Assembly: GCF_016236915.1 (NCBI RefSeq)
Contig: NZ_JAEHOK010000021.1
Location: 1 to 56,037 of the forward strand
Length of the DNA stretch: 56,037 nucleotides
Direction of reading: 5' to 3'
Source of the DNA: Salegentibacter maritimus
GTDB lineage: Bacteria; Bacteroidota; Bacteroidia; Flavobacteriales; Flavobacteriaceae
Shown: positions 26,351 to 32,772 of the stretch, piece after piece
Numbering within the stretch: the first letter of the stretch is position 1
How the letters are laid out: every line of letters starts with the position of its first letter
Notes under the pieces: generated by a model
Told to the model about the DNA's origin: nothing
What the model saw: only the letters and a program-made list of their open reading frames with translations
Database searches by the model: none
Made by a program: the position numbers and the translations under genes

Positions 26351-26365
26351 ATTGTTTTTATTTTT

Positions 26366-27760
26366 TTAGATATCTTCAGCAATATCCAATGCTTTGGTCA
26401 ATGCGCCCAATTTATTGTAAACCTCCTGTAATTCGTTTTCTTCAACAGATTCAGAGACTACTCCGGCACCGGCCTGGTAATGCAATTGATGATCTTTACT
26501 AACAAAAGATCGAATTATAATGGCGTGGTTAAAATTTCCGTTAAAATCCATAAACCCGATTGCACCTCCATAGGCATCACGATTTACATTTTCATATTTT
26601 TCTATAAGCTTCATGGCGCTGTGTTTGGGTGCACCACTTAAGGTTCCCGCCGGAAAAGTATCGGCCACTACCTGCATGGTAGGGGTTTTAACATCTTTGG
26701 TACCGGTAACTTTGCTAACTAAGTGAATTACGTGCGAGAAAAACTGAATTTCCCGATATTTTTCCACTTTTACATTATTTCCGTGCCTACTAAGATCATT
26801 TCTGGCCAAATCTACCAACATTACGTGTTCGGCGTTTTCTTTTTCATCTGCGGCTAGTTTTTTGGCTAATTCAGCGTCTTCTTCATCATTTCCGGTACGT
26901 TTAAAGGTGCCGGCTATAGGGTGTATTTCTGCCCGGCCATCCTGAACTACCAATTGTGCTTCAGGAGAACTTCCAAAGATTTTAAAATTTCCGTAGTCAA
27001 AATAGAAAAGATAGGGGGAAGGATTTACACTTCGTAAAGCCCTGTAAACATTGAATTCGTCTCCTTTAAATTTTTGGGAGAACCTTCTGGAAAGTACAAT
27101 TTGAAAAACATCGCCGCGATAGCAGTGTTTTTTTCCGAGTCTTACGTTTGCTTTAAACTCTTCATCGGTAAGGTTAGAAATTGCTTTTTCCTGACGTTCA
27201 AAATTATAAGTTGCAAAGTTTTTTACCTTAATAAGTTGCGCTATTTCGTCAATTCTGGAGTCATTGTTATAGCGGTGATCAAAAATATAGGCTTCGTTAT
27301 TAAAATGATTAATGGCTATAATGTTTTGGTATACCGCATAATAAATATCAGGCAGTTGAAGGTCGCCATTGCGCTTTTTGATTTCAAGATCTTCAAAATA
27401 GCGAACCCCATCGTAAGCGATATAGCCAAAAAGCCCATTGTTTATAAATTTAAAATCTGAATCTTCGGTATTAAACTGTTTTGAGAACTCCTGGATTTGC
27501 CGGGGAACGTTTACTTCAGGAGTGATTTCCGTAGTCTTTTTACTTCCGTCAGGAAAAACTTCGGTAATTACTTCATTTTGAATTTTAATAGAAGCGATAG
27601 GGTTACAGCATATATACGAAAAACTATTATCGTTGGCGTGATAGTCACTACTTTCCAGAAGAAGGCTATTGGGATATTTATCCCGTACTTTTAAATAAAT
27701 ACTCACCGGCGTAATGGTATCGGCAAGGAGTTTTTTATGGCTTGTGGTCAATTTAAACAT
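26366..27760 (-). CDS. trpE: Anthranilate synthase component I
   Basis: TrpE makes anthranilate from chorismate and ammonia, the committed step. The 464-residue protein has the N-terminal domain with LLLESSDYHANDNSFSYI, which contains the LLESS element involved in tryptophan feedback binding, and the chorismate domain with RNDLSRHGNNVKVE, PAGTLSGAPKHSAMKLI and YGGAIGFM plus AGAGVVSESVEENE. So enzyme inhibition and leader attenuation both appear to respond to tryptophan. The start is an ATG about 60 bases after the GIY-YIG stop codon. Confidence 0.97.
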   Translation of the reverse strand: MFKLTTSHKKLLADTITPVSIYLKVRDKYPNSLLLESSDYHANDNSFSYICCNPIASIKIQNEVITEVFPDGSKKTTEITPEVNVPRQIQEFSKQFNTEDSDFKFINNGLFGYIAYDGVRYFEDLEIKKRNGDLQLPDIYYAVYQNIIAINHFNNEAYIFDHRYNNDSRIDEIAQLIKVKNFATYNFERQEKAISNLTDEEFKANVRLGKKHCYRGDVFQIVLSRRFSQKFKGDEFNVYRALRSVNPSPYLFYFDYGNFKIFGSSPEAQLVVQDGRAEIHPIAGTFKRTGNDEEDAELAKKLAADEKENAEHVMLVDLARNDLSRHGNNVKVEKYREIQFFSHVIHLVSKVTGTKDVKTPTMQVVADTFPAGTLSGAPKHSAMKLIEKYENVNRDAYGGAIGFMDFNGNFNHAIIIRSFVSKDHQLHYQAGAGVVSESVEENELQEVYNKLGALTKALDIAEDI

Positions 27761-27775
27761 ATATTGTTTTTTTTA

Positions 27776-27800
27776 TCACTCCGGCAAAGGCGGGAGTCTA
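27776..27800. repeat. Inverted partner repeat, left of the GIY-YIG gene
   Basis: TCACTCCGGCAAAGGCGGGAGTCTA, a hairpin of the type that, reversed, reads TAGAcTCCCGCC...GGaGTGA; it corresponds to the element at 28130-28159 in opposite orientation. With it, it brackets the GIY-YIG gene. Confidence 0.55.
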
Positions 27801-27821
27801 TTTAGTATATTTTTGTTTGAG

Positions 27822-28118
27822 TTATTTAAATCTTATAGTCAAATCTTCCCAATCGGGGTTGAAATCGTTTATCAGGTTTATTTTCCAGAGTCGATTCCAT
27901 TTTTTTAGTTGTTTTTCCCTTTTAATCGCCAACGACGGATATTCGAATTTTTCATAATATACTAGTTTATCAAGTCGGTACCTGCTGCTAAAACTTTTTA
28001 GGTTTCGATTTCTATGTTGATATAATCTTTGTTTCAAGTTTCCTGTAATTCCAATATATAGTGTTCCATTTTTACGATTTGTAATGATGTAAACGTGATA
28101 TTGGTAATCATTTGTCAT
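27822..28118 (-). CDS. GIY-YIG nuclease-domain protein
   Basis: A 98-residue single-domain GIY-YIG protein of the UvrC-N type: YHVYIITNRKNGTLYIGITGN gives the YI...YIG motif, then LKQRLYQHRN with the conserved Arg and a later region with the metal-binding Glu (AIKREKQLKKW). Such stand-alone domains are abundant in Bacteroidota and their role is unknown. Here it lies between the trp attenuator and trpE, in the same direction, and is bracketed by inverted hairpin repeats. It should be co-transcribed with the trp operon and so be under tryptophan control. Confidence 0.88.
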   Translation of the reverse strand: MTNDYQYHVYIITNRKNGTLYIGITGNLKQRLYQHRNRNLKSFSSRYRLDKLVYYEKFEYPSLAIKREKQLKKWNRLWKINLINDFNPDWEDLTIRFK

Positions 28119-28129
28119 TTTGATCTTTT

Positions 28130-28159
28130 TAGAGATTTCCGACTTCTCGGAAATGACGA
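28130..28159. repeat. Inverted partner repeat, right of the GIY-YIG gene
   Basis: TAGAGATTTCCG-ACTTCT-CGGAAATGACGA, a hairpin with ATTTCCG/CGGAAAT arms. It mirrors the repeat at 27776-27800 and lies just outside the GIY-YIG start. The attenuator terminator begins about ten bases further right. Confidence 0.6.
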
Positions 28160-28169
28160 AAAATTAAAT

Positions 28170-28200
28170 AAAAAAAGGCTTGTCGTGAGACAAGCCTTTT
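28170..28200 (-). terminator. trp attenuator terminator
   Basis: Perfect 12-bp stem AAAAGGCTTGTC / GACAAGCCTTTT (28173-28184 and 28189-28200) with a 4-base loop; on the minus strand it continues into seven T residues. It lies 24 bases after the stop of the Trp-rich leader peptide. The segment TCACGAC in its loop and second-read arm is complementary to GTCGTGA in the last codons of the leader, giving a 7-bp alternative pairing that would break the terminator. Confidence 0.9.
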
Positions 28201-28224
28201 GTATGATTTTATACTATAGCAATG

Positions 28225-28287
28225 TTACTTCACGACGTTTTGACGTAAATTGTTCCACCACCAAGTATTTGCTATTCTGTTTTTCAT
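28225..28287 (-). CDS. trpL: trp operon leader peptide (20 residues, three Trp in a row)
   Basis: ATG at 28287, stop TAA at 28225-28227. The peptide is MKNRIANT-WWW-NNLRQNVVK: three consecutive TGG codons at residues 9-11. It is followed by a rho-independent terminator and stands in front of trpE on the same strand. This is the classical layout for ribosome-mediated attenuation: stalling at the Trp codons when charged tRNA-Trp is low leaves GTCGTGA (codons 18-20) free to pair with TCACGAC of the terminator; normal translation to the stop covers it and lets the terminator form. A consensus promoter lies just upstream, with the predicted start point within a few bases of this ATG, so it may be leaderless. 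Confidence 0.9.
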   Translation of the reverse strand: MKNRIANTWWWNNLRQNVVK

Positions 28288-28292
28288 TGCTT

Positions 28293-28323
28293 CAAAGATA
28301 GAAAGCCTATTTTAATAACCAAA
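28293..28323 (-). promoter_or_regulatory. trp operon promoter
   Basis: On the minus strand, TTTG (28323-28320), a 19-base spacer and TATCTTTG (28300-28293) match the Bacteroidota promoter consensus exactly. The predicted start is about 28286-28289, next to the trpL ATG. No operator palindrome is seen, in line with control by attenuation. Confidence 0.8.
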
Positions 28324-28343
28324 TGAAATTTTAAAAAAGAAAA

Positions 28344-28372
28344 GCCGAAAAAGTAAATTTAACTTTTTCGGC
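28344..28372 (-). terminator. Terminator of the YceI gene group
   Basis: GCCGAAAAAGT / ACTTTTTCGGC, 11-bp perfect stem, seven-base loop, followed on the minus strand by TTTTCTTTTTT. It separates the yceI transcript from the trp promoter only 20 bases further on. Confidence 0.85.
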
Positions 28373-28394
28373 CCTATTTCTATATTTTAAAAAA

Positions 28395-28895
28395 TTAGAA
28401 TTTCAATTCAATATTTAAATCGAAATTGTCGTAGATAGTTTGGTCTCCCAATCCGCTGAAGAAACTACCAGAATTGTATTTCACGTTATATTTAGAACGA
28501 TCTATTGTTAATTTTGTAGTTGCGGTATTATCGTTGTAATCTAAATCGAATGTTATGGGATGGGTAGTGTCTTTAATAGTAAGATCTCCAACTACGCCAT
28601 AGGTGCCATTATCTTTTTTGGCTACACTCGTAATTACCAGGCTGGAAGTTGGATGATTTTCTACTCCAAAAAAATCATCTGAATTTAAATGGCCTTCCAA
28701 TCCTTCTTTATCTTTTCCTTTTAGATCTGTAACTGTAATGCTAGACATATCCATTACAAATTCACCACCTACAATCTCATCGTTCTCAAAACGGAGTTTT
28801 CCATCTTTTAGGTCTATGGTTCCAGAGTGCGAACCCAAAACTTTCTTTCCTGTCCAGGCAATATTACTGGCCTGCGTATTTATTGACTTTTCCAT
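28395..28895 (-). CDS. YceI-family protein without signal peptide
   Basis: A 166-residue YceI lipocalin-like beta-barrel, expected to bind a long-chain isoprenoid or fatty amide. It shows the family segments TIDLKDGKLRFEN, EFVMDMSSITVTDLKG, LEGHLNSDDFFGVENHPTS and LTIDRSKYNVKYNSGSFF. Unlike its upstream neighbour it starts directly with the barrel (MEKSINTQASNIAWTG), so it should stay in the cytoplasm. The two are tandem paralogues of nearly the same pattern, most likely one duplication followed by loss of the signal. Role in the MarR-controlled group is unknown. Confidence 0.9.
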   Translation of the reverse strand: MEKSINTQASNIAWTGKKVLGSHSGTIDLKDGKLRFENDEIVGGEFVMDMSSITVTDLKGKDKEGLEGHLNSDDFFGVENHPTSSLVITSVAKKDNGTYGVVGDLTIKDTTHPITFDLDYNDNTATTKLTIDRSKYNVKYNSGSFFSGLGDQTIYDNFDLNIELKF

Positions 28896-28938
28896 AATTT
28901 ATTTTTCTTTTTTATAGCAATTTTCTTCCCGATCCTGT

Positions 28939-29517
28939 TTAGAATTTTAGATCTACGTCCAGTTCAAAGTTGTCATAGATGGTTTTATCGCCAAGATTAT
29001 CAAAGAAACTTCCCGAACCGTAACGAACATCGTATTTAGACCTGTCTATGGTTAATTCGGTAGAGGCCGAATTTTTGTCCATATCTAAATCGAATGTAAT
29101 TGTATTTGTTTTTTCTTTAATTGTAAGGTCGGCAACTACACCATAAGTATCGTTGCTTTTCTTTGCAACACTGGTGATTACCAATTTTGAACTAGGATAA
29201 GTACTTACTCCAAAAAAATCATCAGATTTTAAATGGCCTTCTAACTTTCCTTTGTTTTCGCCTTCAAGGTCGGTTACATTAATTGTGGTCATATCCATAA
29301 CAAATTCTCCACCTTTAAGCTCACCATTTTCCATAGTGAAATACCCATTTTTTAATTGAATAGTGCCCTCGTGAGAACCGGTTACTTTTTCTCCTTCCCA
29401 CTCAATTTTACTATCTTTTATTTCAATTTTCTTTTCCTGTGCGTTTACGCCGGTAAAAGATAGCATCGATACGATAACGGTGGCTGCGAAAGCGCCTTTA
29501 AATAGATTCTTTTTCAT
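28939..29517 (-). CDS. YceI-family periplasmic protein
   Basis: A 192-residue YceI protein with a Sec signal peptide (MKKNLFKGAFAATVIVSML..., cleavage near VNAQ), so it is exported to the periplasm. The barrel closely parallels the next gene: EWEGEKVTGSHEGTIQLKN, EFVMDMTTINVTDLEG, LKSDDFFGVSTYPSSK, LTIDRSKYDVRYGSGSFF. Ligand unknown; family members bind polyisoprenoids. It is separated from its paralogue by about 40 bases and follows a nitroreductase gene. Confidence 0.92.
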   Translation of the reverse strand: MKKNLFKGAFAATVIVSMLSFTGVNAQEKKIEIKDSKIEWEGEKVTGSHEGTIQLKNGYFTMENGELKGGEFVMDMTTINVTDLEGENKGKLEGHLKSDDFFGVSTYPSSKLVITSVAKKSNDTYGVVADLTIKEKTNTITFDLDMDKNSASTELTIDRSKYDVRYGSGSFFDNLGDKTIYDNFELDVDLKF

Positions 29518-29552
29518 AACAATTTTTGATTTTAATTAATTTTAGATTTGAT

Positions 29553-30185
29553 TTATATTAAATGGAATAATTCGTTTTCTTGTTTTCTCACTTTTTTGGC
29601 GTGTTGCATTTGGTCTTCATCGCTTCTATAACCGGCAGTAGCTATTACAGCGGTAGTTAAGTTAGTTCCCGATATTCCCAGGACTTCATCAACCTTCCCG
29701 GTGTCAAAACCTTCCATAGGGCAGGTATCAACTTTTAGGTGGGCAGCAGCCGAGAGTAAATTTCCCAGAGCAATATATGCTTGTTTTTGTGCCCATATTT
29801 TTTGCTGATCTTCGGGTTTATCAACAATATTTGAGGTGAGCATATCTTTTAATCCGCTTAAATCCTGAACTTTAATTTCCCTGATTTTACTAATATTTTC
29901 CAGATAAGAATCAATATAGTTTTCGTTTAGTTTTTTTAGCCCTGCGAAAATAAAAACGTGCGAAGCATCGGTAAGTTGCGACTGATTCCAGGCAGCTTCT
30001 TTAAGTTTTTCTTTTGTCTCTTTATCTGTCACCACAAATACTTCGTATGGTTGTAATCCGTAGGAGGACGCAGAAAGTTGAATACTTTTTTGTAAATATT
30101 CTACCTCCCCTTCACTTAAAGATTTTTCGGGATTAAATTTTTTGGTGGCATATCGCCAATTTAATTTTTCATTATAACTCTCCAT
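29553..30185 (-). CDS. NAD(P)H-dependent nitroreductase-family oxidoreductase
   Basis: A 210-residue FMN-dependent nitroreductase (NfsB-like) that would reduce nitro- or quinone compounds with NAD(P)H. Motifs: LNWRYATKKFN (FMN phosphate-binding Arg at the N-terminus), SYGLQPYEVFVV, ALGNLLSAAAHLKVDTCPMEGFD and the C-terminal GYRSDEDQ. The start at 30185 overlaps the end of the MarR gene, so it is translationally coupled and probably MarR-controlled. An upstream ATG inside the MarR gene is rejected. Confidence 0.9.
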   Translation of the reverse strand: MESYNEKLNWRYATKKFNPEKSLSEGEVEYLQKSIQLSASSYGLQPYEVFVVTDKETKEKLKEAAWNQSQLTDASHVFIFAGLKKLNENYIDSYLENISKIREIKVQDLSGLKDMLTSNIVDKPEDQQKIWAQKQAYIALGNLLSAAAHLKVDTCPMEGFDTGKVDEVLGISGTNLTTAVIATAGYRSDEDQMQHAKKVRKQENELFHLI

Positions 30186-30634
30186 TATTTTCTTATTTCG
30201 TTTAAACAATTTGTCACGTACTCTATGTCTTCTTCAGTCAAGTTCCTGGTCATTTCAGCTTCTACCGCATCTACTGCCGGATCTGTTTTCTCTAAAAGTT
30301 GTAGTCCTTCTTTAGTAATAGTAATTTCTACCTTTCGCCTGTTAGATTCGCAAATAACTCTTTCGGCCAAACCTTTAGAGATTAGTTTGTCTACCAATCG
30401 GGTAGTGTTGCTCATTTTGCTAACCATACGCTCCTGAATAGTACTTAAGTTGGCCGGCTTGCCTTTTTGCCCACGTAAAATTCTCAAGACGTTAAACTGA
30501 GGAATGGAAATATCAAAAGGCTTAAGGGCTTCAGCCACTCTATCATCTATATAGTTGGCAGTCACTAATATTCCCAGGCTAAGTTTTCTGGCTAAAGGTA
30601 GATTACTGGTTTTTAATTGATCTTCAAGTTTCAT
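30185..30634 (-). CDS. MarR-family transcriptional regulator
   Basis: A 149-residue winged-helix regulator from the ATG at 30634 (MKLEDQLKTSNLPLARKLSLG). The recognition region is NLSTIQERMVSKMSNTTRLVDKLISKGLAERV, followed by the wing CESNRRKVEITITKEG. It most likely represses its own promoter through a perfect palindrome at 30649-30662 and is released by a small phenolic or oxidising ligand; the operon content (nitroreductase, YceI) fits this. The upstream in-frame ATG at 30661 lies in the operator and is rejected. Confidence 0.92.
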   Translation of the reverse strand: MKLEDQLKTSNLPLARKLSLGILVTANYIDDRVAEALKPFDISIPQFNVLRILRGQKGKPANLSTIQERMVSKMSNTTRLVDKLISKGLAERVICESNRRKVEITITKEGLQLLEKTDPAVDAVEAEMTRNLTEEDIEYVTNCLNEIRK

Positions 30635-30648
30635 TTGTTCTAACAACA

Positions 30649-30691
30649 TTTGTACGTACAAATATAAAGTGCTTTTGTCATTTTAATCAAA
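30649..30691 (-). promoter_or_regulatory. MarR operator and promoter
   Basis: TTTGTACGTACAAA (30649-30662) is a perfect 14-bp palindrome. It overlaps the -7 element TATATTTG (30666-30659 on the minus strand), with TTTG at 30691-30688 and a 21-base spacer. Binding there would block the polymerase. The palindrome is the only one of this kind near the gene, so assigning it to MarR is a fair inference. Confidence 0.75.
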
Positions 30692-30826
30692 AAAAAATGT
30701 TAATTTTTAATAAGTATATCCTTGCCTCTTGAATTCTTTAATTTTTAAAACTTTCAATATCTTTACGGGAAATAAAAAGGAAGATATTAACAAGTTTCCC
30801 TTTGGGAATTGAAAAACCAGGAATTT

Positions 30827-31141
30827 ATGAAAGAGCTTAGTCAGGAAGAATGGGCATCACAATTGAAAAAAGATGACAACGCTGTAATTTTAGATGTAAG
30901 AACGGAAGAAGAAGTAGAAGACGGGTATATTCCAACCGCAAAGAACCTTGATATTTATAAAGGTCAGGAATTTGTAAATGAAATCGAAAAGCTGGATAAA
31001 GATAAAAATTACTATATCTATTGTCGTTCGGGAAAACGAAGTGCCCAGGCCTGCACTATTCTAGATCAAATGGGATTTAAAAATACTTATAACCTGGAAG
31101 GTGGTTTTATGGAGTGGGAAGGCGAAAAGGCTGAAGACTAA
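30827..31141 (+). CDS. Rhodanese-like domain protein
   Basis: About 104 residues, a single rhodanese domain. The active-site loop is YCRSGKRSAQAC with the catalytic Cys; ILDVRTEEEVEDGYIPTAKNLD is the CH2A-type start. Members move sulfur as a persulfide to cyanide or thiol acceptors. I use the ATG at 30827 rather than the TTG frame start at 30809. It has its own terminator and is divergent from marR. Confidence 0.88.
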   Translation: MKELSQEEWASQLKKDDNAVILDVRTEEEVEDGYIPTAKNLDIYKGQEFVNEIEKLDKDKNYYIYCRSGKRSAQACTILDQMGFKNTYNLEGGFMEWEGEKAED

Positions 31142-31164
31142 ACACCGGTTAGTTTAGAAGTTAT

Positions 31165-31201
31165 AAAGCAGCATTTAACATTGTAAGTGCTGCTTTTTTT
31201 T
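31165..31201 (+). terminator. Terminator of the rhodanese gene
   Basis: AAAGCAGCA / TGCTGCTTT 9-bp stem (31165-31173, 31188-31196) running into eight T residues. Confidence 0.9.
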
Positions 31202-31265
31202 ATTGTTTTTCTTTTAATTATATAGCTATTTGTTTTGTTAAATTTATAATTTAATCGGATGAAAA

Positions 31266-31296
31266 TTTGGTTTTCATCGATAAAGTGATAGATTTG
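31266..31296 (+). promoter_or_regulatory. Promoter of the subtilase gene
   Basis: TTTG (31266-31269), 19-base spacer, TAGATTTG (31289-31296): exact fit to the Bacteroidota consensus, with about 35 bases of leader before the ATG. Confidence 0.75.
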
Positions 31297-31336
31297 GTTA
31301 ATCTATTAACCTTTTTTTAACCAAATATTTAAATTT

Positions 31337-32587
31337 ATGATTTTAAACAAATTCAAACCACTCGCGGTAACTGCTTTAGTTGCCACATTTTTATTTTCCT
31401 GTTCACAAGATGAACAAAACGATCAGCAAATTGATGAAGAATTGGTGGCCCCCACTTCATCAAATATTATTGAAAGCCAATATATAGTCGTTTTTAATAA
31501 AGAGGTAACGGGAGATGCTACTTCTAAGTATCCCGAAAGTTATACCAAAGCTCAGGAGGCTGTGGCCAATACTACCAAAAAGCTTTTATCTGAAGCAAAT
31601 ATTGCCGATGCAGAACTTCTTGCAGTTTACAGTAAAACTATTAATGGTGTAGCACTTAAATTAAATCTTGATCAGGTAGAATCATTACGTAAGAAAAAAG
31701 AGATTGCTTTTATCGAGGAAGATAGAATAGTACAATTTGCACCACCTTGTGGAACTCCAAATGGTGGTCCTTGTGACGGTGATCCCGGAGATGGAGATGG
31801 CGGTGATGGCTCCTCAAGCCAGGTGACTCCCTATGGGATAGCTCGTGTAAATGGGGTTGCTTCTTATACGGGCTCTAATGTAGCCTGGGTAATCGACTCA
31901 GGAATTGATACCGATCATCCAGATTTAAATGTTGATGCTTCAAGAGGCTTTAATGCGTTTACATCGGGAAGAGATAGCAAGTCTACAGATGATGGAAATG
32001 GCCACGGAACGCACGTAGCAGGAACTATTGCTGCTTTAAATAATGATATTGGGGTTATAGGAGTGGCTCCCGGAGCTACCGTGATTCCGGTAAAGGTATT
32101 AGACAGCCGTGGTAGCGGTTCTTATTCAGGGGTAATTGCCGGGGTAGATCACGTAGCCGCATACGGGAGTGCAGGTGATGTAGCAAATATGAGCCTTGGA
32201 GGGCCAACCTCCGCTGCTTTAGATAATGCAGTTCTTTCTGCATCTAAAAAAGGAATTATTTTCGCACTTGCCGCCGGAAATGAAAGTTCTGATGCTAACA
32301 CAAGTTCACCGGCAAGAGTAAATGGAGCCAATATCTATACTATTTCTGCAATGGATTCTAATGATAATTGGGCTTCTTTTTCTAACTACGGAAATCCACC
32401 GGTAGATTATGCTGCCCCGGGAGTTGCTGTTAATTCTACCTGGAAAGGTGGTGGTTACAACTCAATTAGTGGTACCTCTATGGCTTCCCCGCACGCTGCA
32501 GGAGTTTTACTTCTAGGAAATGCATCTACCGATGGAAATGTGAATGGAGATCCAGATGGTAATGCCGATCCGATTATTGTTCACTAA
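31337..32587 (+). CDS. Subtilisin-like serine protease (S8), lipoprotein
   Basis: A 416-residue S8 protease. Signal peptide with lipobox (LVATFLFSC, Cys about 22) suggests lipid anchoring. Residues about 50-130 form an inhibitor I9 propeptide (YIVVFNKEVTG...FIEEDRIVQ). After a Gly/Asp-rich linker the catalytic domain shows Asp in WVIDSGIDTDHPDL, His in GNGHGTHVAGTIAALN and Ser in SGTSMASPHAAGVLL. It ends soon after the domain (Asp-rich, possibly calcium-binding tail). No T9SS sorting domain is seen. It degrades proteins outside the cytoplasm; substrate unknown. Confidence 0.94.
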   Translation: MILNKFKPLAVTALVATFLFSCSQDEQNDQQIDEELVAPTSSNIIESQYIVVFNKEVTGDATSKYPESYTKAQEAVANTTKKLLSEANIADAELLAVYSKTINGVALKLNLDQVESLRKKKEIAFIEEDRIVQFAPPCGTPNGGPCDGDPGDGDGGDGSSSQVTPYGIARVNGVASYTGSNVAWVIDSGIDTDHPDLNVDASRGFNAFTSGRDSKSTDDGNGHGTHVAGTIAALNNDIGVIGVAPGATVIPVKVLDSRGSGSYSGVIAGVDHVAAYGSAGDVANMSLGGPTSAALDNAVLSASKKGIIFALAAGNESSDANTSSPARVNGANIYTISAMDSNDNWASFSNYGNPPVDYAAPGVAVNSTWKGGGYNSISGTSMASPHAAGVLLLGNASTDGNVNGDPDGNADPIIVH

Positions 32588-32620
32588 AAAACAATAAATT
32601 TAATAGATATAGAAAAAAGC

Positions 32621-32767
32621 TGTCTGAAAAGGTTTTAAAACCGTCATCTTGAATTTATTTCAAAGCCTGCCCCGATTCTTTATCGGGGATCTAACGTGTT
32701 GGTAATTAAAAACATGTTAGAAGCTGAAACAAGTTCAGCTTGACGAGAATAGACTTTTCAGACAGCC
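32621..32767. repeat. MITE-like repeat with terminal inverted repeats
   Basis: A 147-base element: ends GCTGTCTGAAAAG (32622-32634) and CTTTTCAGACAGC (about 32754-32766) are exact inverted repeats; inside are the standard repeat parts CGTCATCTTGAA..., GATTCTTTATCGGGGATC and AGCTGAAACAAGTTCAGCTTGACGAG. No coding capacity. The same right half (CAGCTTGACGAGAATAGACTTTTCA-A/G-ACAGC) follows IS110 copy 1 at 1200-1228. Confidence 0.8.
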
Positions 32768-32772
32768 TCTTT

